From Bacillus sp. V3-13 (GTDB lineage: Bacteria; Bacillota; Bacilli; Bacillales; Cytobacillaceae): DNA of 64,000 nucleotides. How positions within the stretch are numbered: position 1 is the stretch's first letter; each line of letters begins with the position of its first letter. This document shows, in pieces, positions 9,303 to 17,067 of the stretch. The stretch covers positions 1 through 64,000 of the forward strand of contig NZ_PGUZ01000053.1 of the NCBI RefSeq assembly GCF_002860165.1. The letters are read 5' to 3'. A model generated the notes under the pieces. That model was not told where the DNA came from, did no database searches, and was given only the letters and a program-made list of their open reading frames with translations. Position numbers and translations under genes: made by a program.

Positions 9303-9337
9303 AGGGCATTCTATTCGCTTAGGATGCCCTATCTTGT
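9303..9337 (+). terminator. Probable terminator of glcB
   Basis: An 11-bp stem with one G-U pair, AGGGCAT-TCTA paired with TAGG-ATGCCCT, and a six-base loop, followed by a modest ATCTTGT tail, 14 bases past the glcB stop. Confidence 0.6.
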
Positions 9338-9373
9338 AATAACGAAAAGATACAATTGGAAAGGGGCACAATC

Positions 9374-10156
9374 ATGAAGTTTACTAGATTTGCAGTCAAT
9401 TCTTCCGTTTACACAGGAGTGATCCGGGAAGACGTGATCAGCGAAATTAACGGTGATATATTTGGAGAATGGGAATACACAGGTACAACCTTTTCAAAAA
9501 ACGACGTTCGGCTTCTCGCCCCATTAATTCCGAATCAAATTATTGGAATCGGTGCGAATTACGTGGAAAAAGTTGATGAGCTTCCAAATGAACTGCCGGA
9601 AATACCGGTGTTTTTCTTTAAACCAACCTCATCGGTTATCGGTCCAGATGAGGAAATCGTCATACCAGCAGGGATTGATGAAGTGAAATTCGAATCCGAA
9701 TTAGCCGTTGTGATCGGGAAAGAAGCAAAGAATATACCCGAATCCGATGTATTGGATTATGTTTTTGGGTACACAGTTGGCAACGATGTAACAGCACCGC
9801 AATTTTTTCATCGTGACGGCCATTGGACAATCGGTAAATCGTTTGACACGTTTACTCCGTTGGGCCCGGTGATTGAAACTGAACTTGATCCTTTTTCGGT
9901 CAGGGTAGAAGCAAAGTTGAACAATGTTGAAAAACAAAACAGTGCAACAGAGCTAATGATTGTACCGATTCGGAAAATGATTTCCTATCTGACAAATGTC
10001 ATGACATTAAAACCGGGAGATGTTATTTTAACAGGCAGTCCGGTTGGAGCCGAGTTCGTCAAAGCAGGCGATGTCATCCGCTGTGAGATAAAAGAAATTG
10101 GAGCACTGCAAAACACATTTGCCGCTGCAAAAGAAAGAGCAGGAACTTGCCAATAG
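9374..10156 (+). CDS. Fumarylacetoacetate hydrolase (FAH) family protein
   Basis: A 260-residue protein of the FAH superfamily (acylpyruvases, 2-keto-4-pentenoate hydratases, oxaloacetate decarboxylases). The metal-binding core is visible: IIGIGANYVEK, then FESELAVVIGKEA with the ExE metal ligands, then GYTVGNDVTAPQ and the C-terminal LKPGDVILTGSPVG. The substrate cannot be deduced. Its position between malate synthase G and an IclR regulator suggests a 2-oxoacid or oxaloacetate/acylpyruvate by-product of glyoxylate metabolism. The ATG at 9374 is seven bases after AAAGGGG; an upstream TTG at 9356 is rejected. Confidence 0.85.
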   Translation: MKFTRFAVNSSVYTGVIREDVISEINGDIFGEWEYTGTTFSKNDVRLLAPLIPNQIIGIGANYVEKVDELPNELPEIPVFFFKPTSSVIGPDEEIVIPAGIDEVKFESELAVVIGKEAKNIPESDVLDYVFGYTVGNDVTAPQFFHRDGHWTIGKSFDTFTPLGPVIETELDPFSVRVEAKLNNVEKQNSATELMIVPIRKMISYLTNVMTLKPGDVILTGSPVGAEFVKAGDVIRCEIKEIGALQNTFAAAKERAGTCQ

Positions 10157-10180
10157 GCTGCGAAAGCCTTCATGGGTTTG

Positions 10181-10189
10181 TGCTATAAT
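10181..10189 (+). promoter_or_regulatory. Extended -10 promoter for the IclR gene
   Basis: TGCTATAAT is an extended -10 element (TGN-TATAAT) with a perfect TATAAT hexamer 37 bases before the IclR start. No good -35 is visible, as is common with this class. Confidence 0.5.
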
Positions 10190-10225
10190 ATTTGCAAGAA
10201 AGCGCCGCACTAGAGGTGAGTGATG

Positions 10226-11002
10226 ATGGAACGAGAGAATGTGGTTAAATCCGTGAGCCGGGCGCTGGATATCATTACCCTTATCAGTTCGAAAAAAGGC
10301 GGGCTCGGTGTTACGGAGATAGCCAATCAAATCGACATTAATAAAAGCTCTGTCTACCGGATCCTGTCGACGCTTGTCCAATACGGATATGTGGAGCAGG
10401 ATCAGGAAACGGGCCGCTATAAGCTAGGCTACAAATTTTTGGAAGTGAGTTCAAAACTGCTTGAGTCAATTGACCTTAGAGCCGAAGCAAAACCGTATTT
10501 ACAGGAATTAGAAAATGAAACAAATGAGGTCATTCATCTCGTTGTCTATGATCAAGGTGAAGTTGTTTATATTGAAAAATTAGAAGGAAATGAAACGCTG
10601 CGAATGCATTCGAAGGTTGGCAAAAGAGCCCCAATGCATTGTACCTCAGTAGGAAAAGCGATCCTCGCCCATTTGCCTTCAAATATTGTTCTGGATATTA
10701 TAGGCCGCAAAGGGATGCCTGCGCATACAAACAAAACGATTACAGATAAGGAAGTGTTTCTCAAGGAACTGGCGCAAGTAAAGCAAAACGGCTATGCTCT
10801 TGATCTGGAAGAAAATGAGTATGGCATTACCTGTATCGCGGTGCCAATCTTTGACCATTTAGGGCGGGTCATTGCCGCTGTCAGCATCTCCGGGCCAACG
10901 ATGCGAATGGCCGACGAACGGCTTGAACAGCTAAAGGTGAGAATGCTGAAAACAGGCCGGCGAATTTCGGCACGGCTTGGATTTGTAAGCAAAATTAGCT
11001 GA
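10226..11002 (+). CDS. IclR-family transcriptional regulator
   Basis: A regulator of about 259 residues with an N-terminal winged helix-turn-helix (roughly 5-65, including GLGVTEIANQIDINKSSVYRIL with the usual spacing) and a C-terminal IclR effector domain (RMHSKVGKRAPMHCTSVGKAIL and ITCIAVPIFDHLGRVIAAVS). The ATG at 10226 sits six bases after GAGGTGA; ATG 10223 and GTG 10220 are alternatives. Family members respond to small acids such as glyoxylate, pyruvate or KDG. Its neighbours make glcB and the FAH hydrolase the likely targets, and a GAAAC/GTTTC palindrome before glcB is a candidate operator. Confidence 0.88.
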   Translation: MERENVVKSVSRALDIITLISSKKGGLGVTEIANQIDINKSSVYRILSTLVQYGYVEQDQETGRYKLGYKFLEVSSKLLESIDLRAEAKPYLQELENETNEVIHLVVYDQGEVVYIEKLEGNETLRMHSKVGKRAPMHCTSVGKAILAHLPSNIVLDIIGRKGMPAHTNKTITDKEVFLKELAQVKQNGYALDLEENEYGITCIAVPIFDHLGRVIAAVSISGPTMRMADERLEQLKVRMLKTGRRISARLGFVSKIS

Positions 11003-11037
11003 CAGGTTTGCCAAATTCATTGGATCTACAATATAAA

Positions 11038-11070
11038 AGCTTCCTTCGTGTTCGTAAGGAAGCTGTTTTT
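11038..11070 (+). terminator. Intrinsic terminator of the IclR gene
   Basis: A 9-bp perfect stem, AGCTTCCTT paired with AAGGAAGCT, with a nine-base loop, followed by GTTTTT. Confidence 0.85.
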
Positions 11071-11110
11071 ACATCTTAAGGAAATCCGCCGGGAAAAGCT
11101 ACGAGCTACT

Positions 11111-11344
11111 CTATTTATCAACTTGATAATCTGCTTTGTATTTTTCCTCGGTCGATGAGTTTTGCTTTGTTTTATGATGATCCTTTTCTTCGTGCTGTTC
11201 CTGCTTTAGGTCTTCCATTGGGATCGGGTCGACGTTTTTTTCGCTTTCAAAGCGGTCAAACAAACTTTCGTTTTCAGTTGGATATTGTTCTGGATGGTCC
11301 ATATTTTTCTTTAAATTAGCCAGCTCATTTTTATCCTTCGCCAT
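11111..11344 (-). CDS. Highly charged 77-residue hypothetical protein
   Basis: A hydrophilic, Lys/Glu/Asp/His-rich protein beginning MAKDKNELANLKKNMDH and ending KYKADYQVDK, with no Cys, Trp or membrane segment. It is probably intrinsically disordered. The start is ATG 11344, seven bases after GGAGGG; the longer frame to 11386 lacks a good site. Small hydrophilic proteins of this composition are often made in the spore or under general stress in Bacillus, but no family is recognised. It is co-directional with the 41-residue gene at 11444. Confidence 0.6.
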   Translation of the reverse strand: MAKDKNELANLKKNMDHPEQYPTENESLFDRFESEKNVDPIPMEDLKQEQHEEKDHHKTKQNSSTEEKYKADYQVDK

Positions 11345-11415
11345 CTTGTTTCCCTCCGATCTTCGTTTGTCTTCCTTTACCCGCAAAGTTCTATTAAAAA
11401 CGCAGAATAAAGAAA

Positions 11416-11435
11416 AGCCTGTCCGAAAACAGGCT
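11416..11435 (-). terminator. Terminator for the 41-residue gene
   Basis: A stem of AGCCTGT paired with ACAGGCT with a six-base loop. Read on the minus strand it follows the gene at 11444-11569 and is trailed by TTTTCTTT. Confidence 0.7.
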
Positions 11436-11443
11436 GTAAAAAG

Positions 11444-11569
11444 TCATTTGTTGCTTGCTTTCTCCTGGGTCTTTCCAGGCTCGCGTTGCGGTTCAATATC
11501 CTGGTTGTTTTCCTGCTTTTTGTTTTGTTCAACTGAATTATTGTCCTTGTTTTGATCTTTGCCTGTCAT
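11444..11569 (-). CDS. 41-residue Asn/Gln/Lys-rich hypothetical protein
   Basis: A very small hydrophilic protein, MTGKDQNKDNNSVEQ onward, almost free of hydrophobic residues. AGGAG lies nine bases before ATG 11569 and an intrinsic terminator follows, which supports a real gene. The composition resembles minor acid-soluble spore proteins, but no family signature is present, so that is only a suggestion. Confidence 0.55.
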   Translation of the reverse strand: MTGKDQNKDNNSVEQNKKQENNQDIEPQREPGKTQEKASNK

Positions 11570-11660
11570 CCATATCAGCTCCTATGTTATATGATATATA
11601 AAATTTACCCTTTTCATCCAGTGGAAAACGGGTAAAAACAGGAAATCGGGAACAGTTGAC

Positions 11661-12482
11661 CTAAAGCGATGCCGGTCTGTTCCTGATCATATTTTGCAGT
11701 TGAATGTATTCTTTATTTGAGCCTATATCAAAGCGCTTGCCTGCAATGACTTTTCCAAGGCATTTTTCGTGTTGGAGAAGAGATTTGATGGCGTCAGTCA
11801 GTTGGATTTCACCGCCTGCACCAGGTGTCAGATTCTCAAGATGGCTAAATATCGCAGGAGTTAAAATGTATCTTCCGAGCACGGCCAGATTGGAAGGGGG
11901 ATTTTGTTTCGGCTTTTCCACAATATCGTCAAGCTTGTATATTCCCGCCTCTATTTCCGCTCCTTTAACGACTCCATAGCTTGAGAGCAAATGTGCTTCC
12001 ACTTTATTTAAGCCAATGACGCTCGAATGAAACCGGGCATAATCGTCGATAAGCTGCTTCAGCCCGGGAATTCCCTCTTCAAGTATGATATCATCCGGCA
12101 GGAGAACGGCAAACGGCTCATCGCCAATAAACTTTTTCCCGATCCTGATTGCATCCCCCAACCCTTTCGCATAAGGTTGTCTCGTGTAGTAAATCTCGCC
12201 ATCAGGAATTTTATATTGATCAAGGAGATGCTGTTTATTTTCCCTTTCTAAAAAAGCTTCCAGTTCAAGAGAATGATCAAAATAATCGACAATTAAATTC
12301 TTTCTTTTCGAGACGACAATTAAAATTTGGTCAATTCCCGAGCGAAAAGCTTCTTCAACAACATAGTGGATTGCGGGCTTGACACCGACGGGAAACATTT
12401 CCTTTGGAATCACTTTTGTAATTGGGAGGTTCCGGGTTCCGTATCCTGCTGCAGGTATGATCGCTTTTCTTATCAAGGCCAT
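11661..12482 (-). CDS. ytdA: UTP-glucose-1-phosphate uridylyltransferase
   Basis: A 273-residue nucleotidyltransferase of the GalU/GtaB family: the N-terminal IPAAGYGTRNLPITKVIPKEM carries the nucleotide-binding and catalytic motif, and FAVLLPDDI the metal-binding site. It makes UDP-glucose, the substrate of the divergently transcribed UDP-glucose dehydrogenase. Position and partner match B. subtilis YtdA beside ytcA, so it most likely serves spore-coat polysaccharide synthesis and not the vegetative GtaB role; this is inferred from gene order. It starts at ATG 12482 with AAGGGG upstream. Confidence 0.88.
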   Translation of the reverse strand: MALIRKAIIPAAGYGTRNLPITKVIPKEMFPVGVKPAIHYVVEEAFRSGIDQILIVVSKRKNLIVDYFDHSLELEAFLERENKQHLLDQYKIPDGEIYYTRQPYAKGLGDAIRIGKKFIGDEPFAVLLPDDIILEEGIPGLKQLIDDYARFHSSVIGLNKVEAHLLSSYGVVKGAEIEAGIYKLDDIVEKPKQNPPSNLAVLGRYILTPAIFSHLENLTPGAGGEIQLTDAIKSLLQHEKCLGKVIAGKRFDIGSNKEYIQLQNMIRNRPASL

Positions 12483-12651
12483 TTCCCCTTTTAAAAACCG
12501 TTTTTAATATAGTATTCATTAATACTCTGTTCGAAAACTTTTTTTGAAATATAAATGTTGATCCATGGAACTTTGGGCTGGATAAGAGGCACACAGCCTT
12601 CTTGTCCAGTAATACAATATATCAATGTATTGGCGGGTGGAGGGGATATGA

Positions 12652-13941
12652 ATGAATATATGTGTGCTTGGGGCCGGCTACGTTGGGCTTACAACAACAG
12701 CTGTTCTTGCCGAATTAGGCCATAATTTAATATGTGTGGATAAGAGTTTAGAGAAGATCAAGCAGCTTCAAAAGCAGGAGCTTCCCATTTTTGAACCGGG
12801 ATTGGGAGAATTGCTGATAAAAAATGAAAGAAAAATAAAATTCACGACAGAGAGCGACAAAGCGATTTCCGAATGCGATATAATTTTTATTACTGTTGGA
12901 ACACCTTCTGCAGAAGGAGGGGCACCGGATTTAAGCTATATTGAGGCGGTTATCGACGATCTCGCAAAAAATATTACATCCTATAAAACAATCATTACTA
13001 AAAGCACTGTCCCACCTGGGACCAATGAATATATCATCGAAATGCTGGTCGACAAAGGGGTGAAACGCGACCTTTTTGCCGTCGTTTCGAATCCTGAATT
13101 TTTAAGAGAGGGTTCTGCCGTTTATGATATGTTCCATGCTGACAGAACAGTGGCCGGGTTGCAGAAAACCGATACGAAATCGCTGCAAATATTAAAAGCA
13201 ATCTACAATGGACTTGATGCACCCTTTATCGCAACTACACTTACCGGGGCAGAAATGATCAAATATGCGAACAACGCTTTTTTAGCGATGAAAGTCTCCT
13301 TTATAAATGAAATGGCAAGAATTTGTGAAGCTTACGGAGCTGATGTCCGCGATGTAGCGAAAGGGATTGGCATGGACCGCAGAATCGGTGCGGAATTTCT
13401 GCAAGCCGGAATCGGCTTCGGCGGATCATGCTTTCCCAAGGATTTGCAGGCGCTGCAATATGCGGCTGTTTCCAAAGAAATTACCGCAAGTATTTTAGAG
13501 GCAGTACAAACGGTGAATGATACGCAATTAGAATTGTATATAAAAAAAATGAAAACAGCTTTAAAGGGGCTCACAGGAAAAAAGGCAGCGGTGCTCGGAA
13601 TATCATTTAAGCCAAATACGGATGACACAAGATATTCGAAGGCAGTCGCCTTCATTGCCAAGCTAATCGAGAATGGTTGCCATGTTCACGCCTATGATCC
13701 ACAAGCGCTTTTGCCGGCTGAATTATCCGGCAAAGCTGTACAGGTAAAAAGCGTAGCCGATTGTGTAGATAGGGCAGATTGCCTTGTTGTTGCGACGGAA
13801 TGGCCTGAATTTATGAAGCTTGACTGGAGCCGGGTAAAAGAGCAGATGAAAGGAACGTTGATTGTTGATGGCCGAAACTGCCTTGACTCCAATTCACTTG
13901 AAAAGCTTGGATTTCATTGTATGGGAGTTGGCACGGGATGA
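12652..13941 (+). CDS. ytcA: UDP-glucose 6-dehydrogenase
   Basis: A 429-residue enzyme oxidising UDP-glucose to UDP-glucuronate with two NAD+. The N-terminal Rossmann fold begins VLGAGYVGLTTTAVLAE; the catalytic cysteine is Cys260 in GFGGSCFPKDLQAL; the C-terminal UDP-binding domain follows (GISFKPNTDDTRYSKA). The ATG at 12652 follows GTGGAGGGGAT; another ATG at 12648 is out of frame. Its stop overlaps the ytcB start by four bases (ATGA). The order after the divergent ytdA is the same as in the B. subtilis coat cluster, where these genes are thought to build a coat glycan. Confidence 0.93.
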   Translation: MNICVLGAGYVGLTTTAVLAELGHNLICVDKSLEKIKQLQKQELPIFEPGLGELLIKNERKIKFTTESDKAISECDIIFITVGTPSAEGGAPDLSYIEAVIDDLAKNITSYKTIITKSTVPPGTNEYIIEMLVDKGVKRDLFAVVSNPEFLREGSAVYDMFHADRTVAGLQKTDTKSLQILKAIYNGLDAPFIATTLTGAEMIKYANNAFLAMKVSFINEMARICEAYGADVRDVAKGIGMDRRIGAEFLQAGIGFGGSCFPKDLQALQYAAVSKEITASILEAVQTVNDTQLELYIKKMKTALKGLTGKKAAVLGISFKPNTDDTRYSKAVAFIAKLIENGCHVHAYDPQALLPAELSGKAVQVKSVADCVDRADCLVVATEWPEFMKLDWSRVKEQMKGTLIVDGRNCLDSNSLEKLGFHCMGVGTG

Positions 13942-14897
13942 AGGTTCTTATTACTGGAGCAGCTGGTTTTATTGGATCCCATTTATGCGAATTGCTTCTA
14001 AATAAGCAAGAAGTTGAAAAAGTGACCGGTATTGACTGTTTTATCGGTCCGACTCCGGCTGCTTTAAAAGAGGACAATATAAATCTGTTAAATCAACACC
14101 GTAAATTTAAACTTGTTAAGGCTAATCTGTTGACGATGCGTTTGGACGATCTGGTTGCGGAAGCGGATGTCGTCTATCACCTTGCAGCGATTCCCGGAGT
14201 GCGTTCAAGCTGGGGAGAAAAATTCAGCCAGTATACCGACCATAATATTCTGGCAACACAGCGGTTACTGGAGGCGTGTAAAGGCAAACAGATCGAAAAA
14301 TTTGTCTATGCGTCGACTTCATCAATCTATGGCGACACGGATGGAAGGGTCGGCGAAGACCAGATGCCGCATCCGCTGTCCCCGTATGGAATAACGAAAC
14401 TCGGCGGCGAGCATTTGTGCAGGGTTTATCAAAAATTTTATCAGATCCCGACTGTGATTCTCCGTTATTTTACAGTCTATGGACCGCGGCAAAGGCCGGA
14501 TATGGCTTTTAGCCGGTTTATCCATCAGCTGATGAGGGGCGAGCCGTTGACCGTGTACGGTGACGGCATGCAAACACGGGATTTTACTTATATAAACGAC
14601 TGTGCAATGGCAACAGCGTCTGTTATCGATAAAGAGAGTATGATTGGTGAGACCATTAATATTGGCGGAAAAGAACGTTCATCAGTTTTAGAAATTATTT
14701 CGACTTTAGAAGAAATATCCGGGAAGAAAGCAAAGCTCGTCTTTTTAAACCAGCCCGCCGGGGAACCGAGGCATACTTGGGCAGACATTTCCAAGGCGGA
14801 GAAATTGCTGCAATATAATCCGCTAACCGCTTTAAAAGAGGGACTTGAACAGGAATATCGATATTTTTTAACGAGATACAGAGATGGTTCGCTATGA
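13938..14897 (+). CDS. ytcB: NAD-dependent UDP-sugar epimerase
   Basis: A 319-residue extended short-chain dehydrogenase/reductase: ITGAAGFIGSHLCELL binds NAD, and the catalytic triad residues lie in YASTSSIYG and YGITKLGGEH (YxxxK). The RYFTVYGPRQRPDMA segment is typical of UDP-glucose or UDP-glucuronate 4-epimerases. Placed after UDP-glucose dehydrogenase, UDP-glucuronate to UDP-galacturonate is a likely reaction, though this is inferred. The ATG at 13938 overlaps the ytcA stop, and its own stop overlaps ytcC by four bases, so the three genes are translationally coupled. Confidence 0.9.
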   Translation: MKVLITGAAGFIGSHLCELLLNKQEVEKVTGIDCFIGPTPAALKEDNINLLNQHRKFKLVKANLLTMRLDDLVAEADVVYHLAAIPGVRSSWGEKFSQYTDHNILATQRLLEACKGKQIEKFVYASTSSIYGDTDGRVGEDQMPHPLSPYGITKLGGEHLCRVYQKFYQIPTVILRYFTVYGPRQRPDMAFSRFIHQLMRGEPLTVYGDGMQTRDFTYINDCAMATASVIDKESMIGETINIGGKERSSVLEIISTLEEISGKKAKLVFLNQPAGEPRHTWADISKAEKLLQYNPLTALKEGLEQEYRYFLTRYRDGSL

Positions 14898-16036
14898 AGA
14901 TAGGCTATGTTTGTACAGAAAAACTCCCATCTCCGGCAGTGAAGGGCGGGGCCATCCAAATGATGATTGACGGGGTGATCCCGCATTTGCAGGAAAAACA
15001 TCAGGTGACGATTTTTTCAGTTGCCGATGAGGAGCTGCTGCCTGACTATGAAAAAAATGGACAAATCGAGTATATCCGCTTTCCGCGAAAAAACTATCGC
15101 GAAAGTGTTGCCAATGAGCTGAAAAACCATCAATTTGATCTTATCCATGTCTTCAACCGGCCTCGAAATGTAAAGCTATATCAATTAGCATCGCCAAAAA
15201 GCAAAATCGTTTTAAGCCTTCATAATGATATGTTTTCCGAGAAAAAGCTATCCTGTGCCGAAGGAAAGGATGCAATCAAGTATGCTGCGAGACTCACAGC
15301 TGTAAGCCACTATATTAAGGAGAAAATTTTAGCCCGCTTTCCGGAAGCTGAAGGAAAAATCGATGTTGTTTATTCCGGAGTCGACCTTTCAAGTTACCCG
15401 CCTGTTTGGACAGAGGAGGGGGCGGCAATAAGGGCACGAATGAGGGAAACATACAATATCGGTGGGAAAAAAGTCATTTTATTTGCAGGCAGGCTGAGCA
15501 AAAACAAAGGGCCCCATCTATTAATCCATGCATTGGAAAAGCTTGTTATTGAAAACGATGATGTTGTTCTTGTCATTGCAGGTGGAAAATGGTTCAGCGA
15601 TAACCGGGTAAACTCTTATGTAAAAATGCTGCACGAACTCGCTGAGCCATTAGAGGAGCATATTATTTTCACTAAATTTATCCCCCCCGAAAAAATACCC
15701 GGGATTTTCTTAATGGCTGATGTTTTTGTTTGCAGCTCGCAATGGAATGAGCCGCTGGCGAGGGTCCATTACGAAGCGATGGCAGCTGGCATACCGGTTA
15801 TCACCACGAATCGCGGCGGCAATTCCGAAATCATTATCAATGGTTTTAACGGAATTGTTATTGATGATTATCAAAACCCTGACCGATTTGCCGAGGCGAT
15901 TGACTATCTGCTTACCAATCGAACTGAAGCAAATCATTATGTAAAAGCAGGCCGAAAGCTCGTTGAATTGAATTTCACTTATGAGCATGTCTTTGAACGG
16001 CTTGAAAAGGTGTATATGGATGCGCTGCTTATATAA
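14894..16036 (+). CDS. ytcC: Glycosyltransferase family 4 coat protein
   Basis: A 380-residue GT-B glycosyltransferase. The N-terminal domain begins GYVCTEKLPSPAVKGGAIQ; the C-terminal donor-binding domain carries ILFAGRLSKNKGPHLL and the E-x7-E type motif in EPLARVHYEAMAAGIPVI. It is clearly paralogous to CotSA at 18145, which shares the TEKLPxPAxxGGAIQ start and the same C-terminal motif. It probably transfers the sugar made by ytdA-ytcAB to a coat polysaccharide. The start overlaps the ytcB stop. The gene faces the cotS-side genes and ends at a strong hairpin. Confidence 0.9.
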   Translation: MKIGYVCTEKLPSPAVKGGAIQMMIDGVIPHLQEKHQVTIFSVADEELLPDYEKNGQIEYIRFPRKNYRESVANELKNHQFDLIHVFNRPRNVKLYQLASPKSKIVLSLHNDMFSEKKLSCAEGKDAIKYAARLTAVSHYIKEKILARFPEAEGKIDVVYSGVDLSSYPPVWTEEGAAIRARMRETYNIGGKKVILFAGRLSKNKGPHLLIHALEKLVIENDDVVLVIAGGKWFSDNRVNSYVKMLHELAEPLEEHIIFTKFIPPEKIPGIFLMADVFVCSSQWNEPLARVHYEAMAAGIPVITTNRGGNSEIIINGFNGIVIDDYQNPDRFAEAIDYLLTNRTEANHYVKAGRKLVELNFTYEHVFERLEKVYMDALLI

Positions 16037-16078
16037 GGACAGCCCAGGAGCATCATCATTCTCCTGGGCTGTCCCTAT
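16037..16078. terminator. Bidirectional terminator between ytcC and the acidic protein gene
   Basis: A perfect 14-bp stem, GGACAGCCCAGGAG paired with CTCCTGGGCTGTCC, with a ten-base loop, between convergent genes. The following CTATTT is a weak T tract. Confidence 0.8.
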
Positions 16079-16123
16079 TTACGATATAAAAATGTTTACG
16101 TCTTGCTTTATATGAACAATTGA

Positions 16124-16525
16124 TCAGGCTTCTGTTTCATCATCATTGGATTCTTCTTCGGCATCCTCACTTGATTCATCGCCGGATTCTTCATTTTCAT
16201 CAACGTTTTCTGCTTCTGCTTGCTGCTCATTGCCTGAATCTTCGCTGCTGGATTCCTCATTATCGCTTTCTTCGTCCGAATTGTCGCTGGACTCTTCATC
16301 TCCGCCTTCTTCATTTGAATCGTCGCTGGATTCTTCATTTGAATTACTGCTGGATTCTTCATCCTCAGTTTCTTCGTCTTCTGCTTCCCAGCTTAACTCA
16401 TTACTTGTAGCCTCAATGCTGCCTTCTTCCTGGGCTTCTTCACCCTCTGTTTCCTCACTTGATTCGTAACTTTCCTCTTCAAGCTCCACTTCATAGTCGT
16501 TGTTGATTTCTTCATTATATCCCAT
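16124..16525 (-). CDS. Ser/Glu/Asp-rich low-complexity acidic protein
   Basis: A 133-residue protein whose length is almost entirely Glu, Asp, Ser and Asn, in irregular repeats of EESS, DEES and SNEES; only the N-terminus (MGYNEEINNDYEVELEE) has other features. It is extremely acidic and must be disordered. The start is ATG 16525, eight bases after AGGAGG; the frame open to 16603 is not needed. It is the last gene of the minus-strand coat group. B. subtilis has ytxO near this position, but I cannot tell whether this gene or its neighbour corresponds. Calcium binding or a scaffold for cationic coat proteins are speculative roles. Confidence 0.72.
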   Translation of the reverse strand: MGYNEEINNDYEVELEEESYESSEETEGEEAQEEGSIEATSNELSWEAEDEETEDEESSSNSNEESSDDSNEEGGDEESSDNSDEESDNEESSSEDSGNEQQAEAENVDENEESGDESSEDAEEESNDDETEA

Positions 16526-16611
16526 TTGTATGCCTCCTAAATGTGAATGACTTTCTGTCAGAATATGCTGATACTGTTGCCTTTGTTCGTCGCCGCATGG
16601 CACATTTGCTG

Positions 16612-17067
16612 TTATCTCCTCAGTTCAGGCGGAATCCAGGCAGCAGTTTTTGCTTCGTTAATGATGAATCTTATTTTTATCTTTGGCCGGACTTCCTCGA
16701 TCTCTTCGATAGGTTCCTCATCTGTAATTAGTTCGGTAAAGTCGATGATTGAACTTTCATCAGGCAGGTCAACATCGTCAGGTTCAGGCTCTGTATGATA
16801 TTCAAGCTCCGGCTCCGCTTTGAAGTCCAGGCTTTTTACGCGGGCAGCTGGTTGCTGTGCCGGATTGGACGGATATTCAATAATTTGCTGCCCTTCCCAT
16901 GTTTCAAGGCCCACTGAACTGTTCAGGTTGCTTTTTGCAATGTCAGCAGGATTTTCAAGAATATTCTGGTATTGAGAAAAACTCCATCCCATTGGTCCGG
17001 GGGGCGAGAAAGAAAATTTGGATAGTTCAAGCTTTGGAAAGCTGGAGTTTCTTCGTTTATCAGCCAT
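16612..17067 (-). CDS. Proline/acidic coat-cluster protein, possibly YtxO-like
   Basis: A 151-residue protein with a basic N-terminus (MADKRRNSSFPKLELSKF), a central NPADIAKSNLNSS segment, an acidic middle (EPEPDDVDLPDESS) and a C-terminal KIKIRFIINEAKTAAWIPPEL. No enzyme motif, signal peptide or membrane helix is visible. Its ATG overlaps the cotS stop by eight bases, so it is translated with cotS. In B. subtilis the ytxO coat gene lies in this cluster, and this is a possible counterpart by position only. Confidence 0.68.
   Translation of the reverse strand: MADKRRNSSFPKLELSKFSFSPPGPMGWSFSQYQNILENPADIAKSNLNSSVGLETWEGQQIIEYPSNPAQQPAARVKSLDFKAEPELEYHTEPEPDDVDLPDESSIIDFTELITDEEPIEEIEEVRPKIKIRFIINEAKTAAWIPPELRR

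Noticed and set aside
16120-16469. Long open frames opposite the acidic Ser/Glu/Asp gene
   Set aside because: They mirror its low-complexity codons (GAA/GAG/TCA read backwards give Ser and Leu-rich frames) and have no ribosome-binding sites.
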